From Kitasatospora azatica KCTC 9699 (GTDB lineage Bacteria > Actinomycetota > Actinomycetes > Streptomycetales > Streptomycetaceae): 64,000 nucleotides of DNA. The first letter of the stretch is position 1. Each line of letters begins with the position of its first letter. Made by a program: the position numbers and the translations under genes. Below the pieces are notes generated by a model that ran no database searches, was not told where the DNA came from, and saw only the letters and a list, made by a program, of their open reading frames with translations. Location of the stretch: assembly GCF_000744785.1 (NCBI RefSeq), contig NZ_JQMO01000003.1:2790001-2854000 (forward strand), written 5' to 3'. This document shows, piece by piece, positions 16,261 to 23,021 of this stretch.

Positions 16261-17700
16261 GTGCGACGAACCAGCCCTGACCTGCGAACCTCCACCGCCG
16301 GACAACCGGCGGCCATCTACTGCCGAATATCCCAGGCGGACGACGACGACCAGACCGGTGTGGACCGCCAGGAGCGGATCTGCCGCGAGGTCGCCGAGCG
16401 TCGTGGGCTCGTGATCAGCCCCGAGCACATCTACGTGGACAACAGCCGCTCGGCCTGGAGCCGGAGGCGCAAGCGGCCGGGCTGGGACCAGCTGCTGGAC
16501 GAGGCCCGGAACCGGAGCTTCCAGCACATCATCGCCTACCACCCGGACCGGCTGATGCGGCAGCCACGGGATCTGGAGGAGCTGCTCCAGGTCTCGGACG
16601 ACCAGGCGATCACCTTGCACGGGGAGGCGAACCGGCGCGACCTCTCCGACCCTGACGACCGGTTCATCCTGCGCATCGAGGTCGCGCACGCCTGTCGCTC
16701 GTCCGACGACACGTCGCGGCGGCTGAAGTCGGCGATGAAGGATCGTGCCCAGGAAGGGAAGCCGCAGGGCGGCGTCCGGCGCTTCGGCTACGCCTCAGGC
16801 GGGATGACGATCGTCGAGGAGGAGGCTGAGATCGTCCGTGAGGTGTTCGACCGCTACCTCAAGGGCGAGGGCCCCTCGCCGATCGCGCGTGACCTGCACC
16901 AGCGCGGAATCACGACGGCCAACGGCAAGGAGTGGAACGCGGGCACCGTACGAGCGCTCCTCGACTCTCGGCACGTCGCCGGCATCCGCATGCACCAGGG
17001 GGAGGAAGTCGGTCCGGGCACCTGGCCCGCCATCATCGACCCCGGTACCTGGGAGGAGACCAAGACGCGGCGCGAGTACCGCGCGGCGGCACACCAGGAG
17101 AGCCGGAGCAACGCGCCGCAGCGGTTCTACCTGCTGCGCGGCCTCGTCATGTGCTCACGCTGCGGCACGCTGATGTCCGGCACCGCCAAGCAGACCGGCC
17201 CGGCCTACCAGTGCAACCGGCGGAACCGGAACGGCGAGCAGAAGTGCGTCCGGTCGATCAGGGCCGAGTCGCTGGAGGGCTTCGTGCGGGACGCCGCCAT
17301 CGACCTTCTCGGGAAGCTCCGGGTGGATGGACGGCTGGCCGCGAGCAACCTGTCGGAGAGCGTGTCCGAGGCTCTGGAGGCCGACCAGCAGCAGCTCGCC
17401 GAGCTGAACGAGATGTGGACCGCCAAGGAGATCACGACAGCGGAGTTCCGGAAGATGCGCAAGGAGATCCAGGCGCGCATCGACAAGGCTCAACGCAGGG
17501 TCGTCGTACGCCCGATGGTCCTGCTCGACGGTCTCACGGGCACGGGCGCCCGACAGGCTTGGTCCGCCAAGGAGATGACGGACGAGCGGCGCAACGCGGT
17601 GTTGCGGTTCCTCTTCTCCGGCGTGGTGATCGACGAGCCCTCGAAGTACGGCCGGTACATGGACTGGGACCGGATCAGCATCGAGCAGAACCCTCTCTGA
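16261..17700 (+). CDS. int: Large serine recombinase (integrase)
   Basis: A 479-residue serine integrase, similar in size to the phage R4 group. The resolvase-type catalytic domain spans about residues 15-160, with nucleophile Ser24 in YCRISQADD and downstream Arg residues (DRLMRQPRDLEELL). The recombinase domain follows (GGVRRFGYASGG...GPSPIARDLHQRGI), then a zinc ribbon with CSRCGTL near 298 and two more Cys (YQC, KC) near 317 and 329, and a coiled-coil insertion (about 365-410) that controls directionality in this family. The GTG at 16261 is the only start before an in-frame stop at 16225 and lacks a Shine-Dalgarno sequence, so the mRNA may be leaderless. It integrates and, with a directionality factor, excises the element. 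Confidence 0.93.
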   Translation: MRRTSPDLRTSTAGQPAAIYCRISQADDDDQTGVDRQERICREVAERRGLVISPEHIYVDNSRSAWSRRRKRPGWDQLLDEARNRSFQHIIAYHPDRLMRQPRDLEELLQVSDDQAITLHGEANRRDLSDPDDRFILRIEVAHACRSSDDTSRRLKSAMKDRAQEGKPQGGVRRFGYASGGMTIVEEEAEIVREVFDRYLKGEGPSPIARDLHQRGITTANGKEWNAGTVRALLDSRHVAGIRMHQGEEVGPGTWPAIIDPGTWEETKTRREYRAAAHQESRSNAPQRFYLLRGLVMCSRCGTLMSGTAKQTGPAYQCNRRNRNGEQKCVRSIRAESLEGFVRDAAIDLLGKLRVDGRLAASNLSESVSEALEADQQQLAELNEMWTAKEITTAEFRKMRKEIQARIDKAQRRVVVRPMVLLDGLTGTGARQAWSAKEMTDERRNAVLRFLFSGVVIDEPSKYGRYMDWDRISIEQNPL

Positions 17701-17845
17701 GCCCGCGAAGCGTGCCCATACCACGATGTCGGCCGGACGCGTTCGGCCGCGCAGCGGCGACAGTGGTCTCGGGCGCCGATACCGGGCCTGTCTGCTGAGG
17801 GAGTCGTGGAGGGAATGGCGTGCGTGCGTGCATTACCACGAGGGT

Positions 17846-17865
17846 CGGCCGTTTTAAAACGGCCG
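17846..17865. repeat. Perfect 20-bp palindrome with TTTTAAAA centre
   Basis: CGGCCGTTTTAAAACGGCCG is perfectly symmetrical, 146 bp after the integrase stop. It could be an operator for a dimeric repressor or a bidirectional terminator (stem with T/A-rich centre). No regulator gene lies immediately adjacent. Confidence 0.6.
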
Positions 17866-18481
17866 CTCGATCGGGATGATGGTGTGCGGCGGGGCCAGAA
17901 AGGCTCGCTAACCGACTGCCGCCGGCGCATTGGCCAGAGAGGGGGAATGCGATGGGGAAGTCCCATGGATTCGTGGCGCGCGGTGGCCGGGATAGCTGCC
18001 TTTGTCGCGGGAACGGCTCGCCGATAGGAGAAATGGCATCGGTCGTTGTCTGGTCTGGCGAGCCTAGGGTCGGAACGCCGCAGATCAGCACTGTCCTTGG
18101 CCTGCCTCGACGGCAGTCTGTCCGAGCCACCCATTGGCCTGCTGGAGCGAGAGCGCGCGGTCAGTGCGAGGAATCTTCGGCCTATTTCGCTGAAATCCTT
18201 GCACGGGAGATATGGGCGATGGTTGTGTATTCGTATCCCCGCAGCTGACCCACGTCCCTCTCCCATGCCCCCACACCCTCCACCGCGCGCGATGACGCGC
18301 CCTTATCACCGGATTCCGGCCGCACCAAACCGGCCCTTTCGTGGTCACCTACGTACGGCGCAGGCACCTTGCCTTCGCCGGATGCACCCGCCTGCCCTGA
18401 AGCGAGGAGTTCTGACATGTCGTAACCGTTGAGGAGCGGCCGACCGCCTGCCAGCGTCGGCGCGCCCCACTGTCCCGCGGG

Positions 18482-18533
18482 CCTGGTGTTGGAGCACCAG
18501 GGATGCGGCTTCGACCACCTGACGACCGCCCAC
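18482..18533 (+). promoter_or_regulatory. TTGGAG-loop hairpin leader, copy 1
   Basis: CCTGGTG and CACCAGG (18482-18488, 18495-18501) form a perfect stem with loop TTGGAG. Sixteen bases later comes CCTGACGACCGCCCAC (18518-18533). The same loop, spacing and downstream box recur at 18881-18928 with compensating changes in the stem. Each copy lies 60-65 bp upstream of a gene start with a CGAGGAG ribosome-binding site. Confidence 0.65.
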
Positions 18534-18596
18534 TACACCCGCGACCCGGCGCACATGGGGCCTGCCAGCACCGCACCCGGTCGCGAGGAGACTCGC

Positions 18597-18854
18597 TTGC
18601 CCCTGCCCGCACACACCCCGGAGGCGGACCCGCCCGCCGCCGGTGGCCGAGTGATCGCCCTGTGCCAGCCCGCTGGCGCCGACGCGAAGCCCGATGACGG
18701 CACGCAGCGTTCCGTCCGCCAGGACGAGGAACGCGCGCGAGCGCTGGAGCGGGTCTGCGCCGGCTTCCGCACGACGATCAGCCCGCGCAGCGCCGCCCGG
18801 CTGGCCGACCTCATGGGCGCCACCACGGCTCGCGCCGTCGGCCGCGCGGCCTGA
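18597..18854 (+). CDS. Small protein of the mobilization operon, unknown function
   Basis: An 85-residue protein from TTG 18597, chosen because CGAGGAG lies 6-8 bp upstream, in the same arrangement as for the next gene (GTG 18989). An ATG at 18555 is an alternative. The N-terminal half is Pro/Ala-rich; the C-terminal half is helical and charged (RQDEERARALERVCAGF, then ISPRSAARLADLMGATTARAV). No signal peptide. It is the first gene of a plus-strand run DUF2637-MobC-relaxase. I do not recognise the family. Confidence 0.5.
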   Translation: MPLPAHTPEADPPAAGGRVIALCQPAGADAKPDDGTQRSVRQDEERARALERVCAGFRTTISPRSAARLADLMGATTARAVGRAA

Positions 18855-18880
18855 CCGCACCCGCCTACGGGAGCGGCCCT

Positions 18881-18928
18881 CGGTGTTGGAGCACCGAAGG
18901 CCGCGACAACTCCCTGACGACCGCCCAC
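18881..18928 (+). promoter_or_regulatory. TTGGAG-loop hairpin leader, copy 2
   Basis: CGGTG and CACCG (18881-18885, 18892-18896) enclose the same TTGGAG loop as copy 1, again followed after 16 bp by CCTGACGACCGCCCAC (18913-18928). The stem bases differ from copy 1 (CG pair instead of TA) but pairing is kept, which is covariation. It precedes the DUF2637 gene. Confidence 0.65.
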
Positions 18929-18988
18929 AAAAACGATCTACCAAGGCGCCGCCGGCCTGCCAGCCTGCGGCACCGAGCGAGGAGTGTT

Positions 18989-20212
18989 GTGTCCCAGCGT
19001 ACGTTTCCATCCCAGCGTGCCGCAGCCCCCTATCCCGGACATCCTGTTGGGCATGACGAGGGCGGGTTGGACGGGTTGCCCGAGCACTTGAGCACCGCGT
19101 CCATATCCCCGGCCCGTCCGTCGCGCGCCCAGGTCACCGTCTGGGACCGCCTCGCGGTCGCGCTGCTCGGCGCGATCGGCTTCGCCCTGTCCTACGACGC
19201 GCTCCAGCAGATGGCCGTCGCCATCCACGTGCGTGGCTGGCTGACCTACATGTTCCCGCTGACCATCGACGGGTTCATCGCCTACGGCGTGCGCGCGCTG
19301 CTTGTCCTGCGCGAAGCCCCGTGGCCGGCGCGCGCCTACGCCTGGCTCCTCTTCGCTGGCGCCACCGGCGCCAGCGTGTGGGCCAACGCGCTGCACGCGG
19401 TGCGCCTCAACCACCTCGCCGAGGTGGGTGGCGGACTGCGGCTCGGCGACAGCGTCGTCGGCCTGCTGTCTACGCTCGCCCCGCTCGCGCTCGGCGGCTC
19501 GGTCCACCTGTACATCCTCATCGCCCGCCACAGCCTCGCCACCGTGCCTCCTACGAGCGGCGGGCTGCAGCGGGCTGCCGAGGGCCCGGACAGCCTCGAC
19601 CGTCCGGAGAGCCTGGTCGAGCCGTTCGCCGACATGGATCGCCAAACGCACGCCGCCGCGTCGGCGGAGGACGCCGGTCCCGCCACAGCGGAAGCGGGTG
19701 CGGCCCCCGCGGACCTTTTCGTGCACTGGTCCCCGGACGGAGCGGGCAACGGTCCGGCCGACGGCGCTGCGGCTGAGCACACCCGCGCTGGGGACCAAGC
19801 CGAGCCCCAGTGGTCAGCGGACCAGCCAGCGGCTGGCGCCTTTGACGTGCCGCCGGTCCCCGCTGTGTCCGAGGAGGTTGTCGGCAGTCCCGAGGCCGAT
19901 CCGGGCAGTGTGGACCATGCCCGTGCCGGTGACAGCGTGGACGGTGTCGCGGGTGAAGTCGCAGGTCAGGGGATTTCCGGTCAATCGGGTCAGTCTGAGG
20001 GTGCCAGGTCGGCGGGCCGTCCGCCGGGCGCTCCGACCGAAGAGCTTGTCGCGATCGGCCGCGAAGGCTGGACCGTTGCGGGCCGTCTGACCCGGCACGT
20101 GGTCAGGGACGCGATCCGTGCACGGAATCTGACTGTGTCCGAGGACCGGGTCACCGAGGTGGCCAACATCCTGCGCGCCGAGCGTGACGCCGCAGGCGGT
20201 CTTCGCGCCTGA
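18989..20212 (+). CDS. DUF2637 membrane protein (plasmid-spread type)
   Basis: A 407-residue protein from GTG 18989 (GAGGAG upstream). Residues about 45-180 carry four hydrophobic segments: AVALLGAIGFALSYDALQQM, WLTYMFPLTIDGFIAYGV, AYAWLLFAGATGASVWANAL and a last one with GGSVHLYILIARH. This is the DUF2637 pattern common on Streptomyces conjugative and mobilizable elements, often annotated Spd-like (spread between hyphal compartments). The long C-terminal part is acidic, low-complexity and ends with a helix-turn-helix-like segment (EGWTVAGRLTRHVVRDAIRAR). The role in spreading is inferred from family context. Confidence 0.8.
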   Translation: MSQRTFPSQRAAAPYPGHPVGHDEGGLDGLPEHLSTASISPARPSRAQVTVWDRLAVALLGAIGFALSYDALQQMAVAIHVRGWLTYMFPLTIDGFIAYGVRALLVLREAPWPARAYAWLLFAGATGASVWANALHAVRLNHLAEVGGGLRLGDSVVGLLSTLAPLALGGSVHLYILIARHSLATVPPTSGGLQRAAEGPDSLDRPESLVEPFADMDRQTHAAASAEDAGPATAEAGAAPADLFVHWSPDGAGNGPADGAAAEHTRAGDQAEPQWSADQPAAGAFDVPPVPAVSEEVVGSPEADPGSVDHARAGDSVDGVAGEVAGQGISGQSGQSEGARSAGRPPGAPTEELVAIGREGWTVAGRLTRHVVRDAIRARNLTVSEDRVTEVANILRAERDAAGGLRA

Positions 20213-20222
20213 TCCGTGCAGT

Positions 20223-20293
20223 GCGGGTGCCCCACCAGTCTTAGTCCCGGTGAGGCACCCGCCCTGGTCCCGGGTCTTCGCCCGGGACCAGGG
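20223..20293 (+). terminator. Two adjacent strong hairpins
   Basis: First stem GCGGGTGCC (20223-20231) with GGCACCCGC (20254-20262). Second stem CCCTGGTCCCGGG (20262-20274), loop TCTTCG, and CCCGGGACCAGGG (20281-20293), perfect over 13 bp. They share one base, so they are adjacent. Likely transcription terminator after the DUF2637 gene; no T-run. Confidence 0.65.
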
Positions 20294-20506
20294 AAGCCGA
20301 CCGCGCTGAACGGTCCAAACCCCATGTTCTCTTTCGGAACAGTCCCACGCCGATGCATCCCGGCACTCTCATCCTCCGCACCAGACGCACCAGGAGCCCG
20401 CCCTGCGCGCCACCCGCCGTACCTCGACCGACCAGCCTGTGAAGGCTGTAAGCTCCATGGACCGCAAGGGAGTTGACCACCCGTCTGTCTCAGGCGGAGC
20501 AAGCGA

Positions 20507-20567
20507 GTGCGTGCGGGGCCCCTACGGGGCCACGCACGCGGGGGTCCACGCCCAGGGGGGCGTGGAC
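20507..20567. other. Candidate oriT: two tandem inverted repeats before mobC
   Basis: IR1: GTGCGTG (20507-20513) and CACGCAC (20531-20537) enclosing CCCC-TAC-GGGG. IR2: GTCCACGCCC (20544-20553) and GGGCGTGGAC (20558-20567), perfect 10-bp arms with an AGGG loop. They lie immediately upstream of mobC, the usual place for oriT in MobC/relaxase modules. IR2 also overlaps the AGGGGGG ribosome-binding site of mobC. Confidence 0.5.
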
Positions 20568-21110
20568 GTGCCGTTGCTGCCGAGGGCGGCAGCACCGGAG
20601 CTTCACCGCGAGGGCGCGGCGAAGCAGGAGGAGACACCCGCCGTCGAGCCGTTCACGCCCGCCCGAGCTGCTGACCGCGCTGAGCGTCCGAGCACGCGCC
20701 GTCCCAAGCGCCGCCGACGTGACAACGAGAACCCCAAGACGAAGAAGCTCGGTTTTCGCTGCACCGCGGAGCGGGCAGCGGAGATCAAGCGGCTCGCGCA
20801 GGCGGCGGGCCTGAACGTGGCCGACTACCTGGAGCGCCAGGCCCTGACCGTCGACGGCGCCGGCCTGGTGACCCGCGACGAGCAACTGGACCAGTCCGTG
20901 CAGGCGCTCGATGCCGCGCGGTTCCAGGTCGGCCGGGTCGGCGTCAACGTCAACCAGATCGCCTTCCAGCTCAACGCCCTGATCGGCATCGACCACGGCC
21001 CCGCGCAGGTCACCCTGAAGAAGGCCAGGGAGCTGATGGTCGAGACCCGCCGGGCCGCCGCCCAGGTCGACTCGTCCGCGATGCGCGTGGCGAAGGCCGG
21101 CCGCCGGTGA
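20568..21110 (+). CDS. mobC: MobC-like relaxosome accessory protein
   Basis: A 180-residue basic protein from GTG 20568 (AGGGGGG 7 bp upstream); starts at 20439 or 20457 in the same frame are possible but would translate through the inverted repeats. After a basic segment (STRRPKRRRRDNENP) comes a ribbon-helix-helix-like part (KKLGFRCTAERAAEIKRLAQ, AGLNVADYLERQAL) and the MobC signature RVGVNVNQIAFQLN near the C-terminus. MobC proteins bind oriT and help the relaxase to open it. The stop overlaps the relaxase start (GTGA), so the two proteins are made in coupled fashion. Confidence 0.85.
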   Translation: MPLLPRAAAPELHREGAAKQEETPAVEPFTPARAADRAERPSTRRPKRRRRDNENPKTKKLGFRCTAERAAEIKRLAQAAGLNVADYLERQALTVDGAGLVTRDEQLDQSVQALDAARFQVGRVGVNVNQIAFQLNALIGIDHGPAQVTLKKARELMVETRRAAAQVDSSAMRVAKAGRR

Positions 21111-22861
21111 TCACCACTGCCCGCTCCGGCAAATACACGCTCGGGGCGCTGCAGTACCTGTACGGTCCGGGGCGAGTGAACGAGCACACCGACCCGCACC
21201 TCGTGGGCTCCTGGGACGGCTTCGCACCCGACCCTGGCCGCGACCCCGAGGCCACCCTCGCCCAGCTGCGGGACGTCCTGGACCTGCACGTCGTCCGCTA
21301 CGGCCAGCCGGTCAAGAAGCACGTCTACCACCGCATGGTCCGCGCCGACCCTTCCGACCGGAACCTGAGCGACGAGGAGTGGGCGGACATCGCCCGCCGA
21401 ATCGTGGCCGTCGCCGGAATCGCCCCCGACGGCGATCCGGACGGCTGCCGGTGGATCGCCGTGCACCACGGGGACAACCACATCCACATCCTCGCCACCA
21501 CCATCCGCGCGGACCTGACCCAGGCCCGCCTGCGCGGCGACCAGTACCGGGCCGAGGACGAACTCACCGAGATCGAGAGGCAGTACCGACTCAAGGACCT
21601 GTCCGACACTCGCACCCCGGAGTATCGGGCCGCGATCCCCAAGCGCGCCAAGAGTCCAGAACTGCGCAAGGCTGAGCGGCTGGGGCAGGAGGAGACCGGG
21701 CGGGCCCGGCTGCGGACAGGTGTCCGCCGGGCGCTGGCCGGCGCCGCCACCGAGGAGGAGTTCCTCGCACGCCTCACCGTGCAGGGCATCCGCTTCGAGA
21801 TCCGCCGCCTACCCTCCGGCGACGCCAAGGGCTACACGTTCGCCCTACCCACCGGCGGTCCGAGCGGTCCGGTGTGGTTCTCCGGCAGCAAGCTCGCCGC
21901 CGACCTCACCCTGCCCAAGATCCACGAGCGCTTCGCCATCGGCGTCAACCAGCCCGCACCCAGCCGCGCGGGTGATCAGGGGCGGTCGGTCACAGTCCGG
22001 TACCGGGCCAGCACCACCACCGACCGTGCCGTACGCACCATCGACGACGAACCCCAGGCCGGTCAGATCGCCGCGGTGGTCAGCGGCGCCATCGAGATGC
22101 TCGACACCCTCGCGCTCACCAGCCCCGTCCTGTCTCGAAAGGAGATCAACCAGGCCGCTCGGGCCTTGGAGTACACCGCCGTCGCCCGCACCCGCGCCGC
22201 CCGCACCGAGGTACGTGCGATGCGCTCCGCCGCCCGGGAACTCCTCTACGGCGGCCTGGCCGGCGGCAGCGGCGACGAGGGCACGGCCGCGGCCACGGTC
22301 CTGTCCAGTCTGGTGCTGCTGGCGATCGTCATCGCCAAGTGGCACGCCGCCCAAGGCAACCAGCGCCAGGCCGAGGCCGCACACGCGGCGGCAGCGCACC
22401 TGCGTACCGCCTACGGCAGGCACGCCGGGCGCCCGATCGCCCTGCTCGACACCCGAGGCCGCCAGCTCTCGGAGCCGATCCGCGACCGGCAGGAGACAGC
22501 GATCCGCCAGGCGCTGCCTGCCGACCAGGCCGCCCGGGTACTCGCCGAGGACGGCTGGGCGGCACTTGCCGCCACCCTGGCCGAAGCCGAACAAGCAGGC
22601 CACGACCCGCAGGCCCTTATCGCCCAGGCCGCCGGTCAGCGCGAGTTGGCCAGCGCCGACTCGCCCGCCGCCGTGCTGACCTGGCGCATCCGACGCAATG
22701 GCGGCCTCCCGGCCCCCGCGCCGAAGGCCACGACGGAGGAACGTCGCACCGGCGCGGCCCTGTTCCGCTCCACCACCAACCGCACCACCAGCTCACCGGC
22801 CGCCGCGGTCACCCCGCCGCCGGCGCCGCCCGCACCCGATCAGGTGCGCCGCACGCGGTGA
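21107..22861 (+). CDS. Relaxase/mobilization nuclease
   Basis: A 584-residue protein starting at GTG 21107, overlapping mobC by 4 bp. The N-terminal 250 residues form the HUH relaxase domain: a candidate catalytic tyrosine in KYTLGALQYLYGPGRV, and the metal-binding triad in WIAVHHGDNHIHILATTIR (near residue 120-135), similar to MOBP-type enzymes. It would nick oriT, become covalently attached to the 5' end and lead the strand into a recipient. The C-terminal half is helical with a hydrophobic piece (TAAATVLSSLVLLAIVIAKW, about residues 390-410). No translocase gene is nearby, so transfer needs a helper element. Confidence 0.9.
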   Translation: MITTARSGKYTLGALQYLYGPGRVNEHTDPHLVGSWDGFAPDPGRDPEATLAQLRDVLDLHVVRYGQPVKKHVYHRMVRADPSDRNLSDEEWADIARRIVAVAGIAPDGDPDGCRWIAVHHGDNHIHILATTIRADLTQARLRGDQYRAEDELTEIERQYRLKDLSDTRTPEYRAAIPKRAKSPELRKAERLGQEETGRARLRTGVRRALAGAATEEEFLARLTVQGIRFEIRRLPSGDAKGYTFALPTGGPSGPVWFSGSKLAADLTLPKIHERFAIGVNQPAPSRAGDQGRSVTVRYRASTTTDRAVRTIDDEPQAGQIAAVVSGAIEMLDTLALTSPVLSRKEINQAARALEYTAVARTRAARTEVRAMRSAARELLYGGLAGGSGDEGTAAATVLSSLVLLAIVIAKWHAAQGNQRQAEAAHAAAAHLRTAYGRHAGRPIALLDTRGRQLSEPIRDRQETAIRQALPADQAARVLAEDGWAALAATLAEAEQAGHDPQALIAQAAGQRELASADSPAAVLTWRIRRNGGLPAPAPKATTEERRTGAALFRSTTNRTTSSPAAAVTPPPAPPAPDQVRRTR

Positions 22862-22960
22862 CCAACCCCGGTGGGCGGGTGCCGACACCATGCTGCACCC
22901 GCCCCCAAAGTCCACCCTGCTGGCAGCCACGAGGCCAAGCAGGCTCTTCCGCCCTCTCCA

Positions 22961-22984
22961 CCCCCGCCGCCCACGCGGCGGGGG
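22961..22984 (+). terminator. Hairpin between relaxase and topoisomerase-like genes
   Basis: Perfect 10-bp arms CCCCCGCCGC (22961-22970) and GCGGCGGGGG (22975-22984) with a CCAC loop, 100 bp after the relaxase stop and 37 bp before the next start. It could attenuate readthrough to the topoisomerase-like gene. Confidence 0.55.
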
Positions 22985-23021
22985 CAACCCACCATCCTCA
23001 TCAGCATTTGGAGACAGCTTC

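Larger units (their letters stand above)
17701..18596 (+). other. About 0.9-kb region without a confident gene
   Basis: Between the integrase and the first mobilization-operon gene. Open frames here are short, lack homology I recognise and have unbalanced codon use. It holds a perfect 20-bp palindrome (17846-17865), a first copy of the TTGGAG hairpin leader (18482), and GCGAGGAG followed by ATG TCG TAA (18417), a two-codon frame. It is the best place for the operon promoter, and for a directionality-factor gene that I failed to recognise. Confidence 0.5.
20213..20567 (+). other. 355-bp intergenic region with paired hairpins and candidate oriT
   Basis: From the DUF2637 stop to the chosen MobC start. 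It contains two strong hairpins (20223-20293), then about 200 bp without obvious structure, then two consecutive inverted repeats (20507-20567) just before mobC. In-frame extension of mobC into this region (from GTG 20439 or ATG 20457) is possible. Confidence 0.5.

Noticed and set aside
17490..18266. 258-codon minus-strand frame after the integrase gene
   Set aside because: Overlaps the integrase 3' end, no homology, composition typical of an antisense frame.
18417..18425. Ribosome-binding site followed by ATG TCG TAA
   Set aside because: A two-codon frame; possibly a relic or leader peptide, but no support for a gene.
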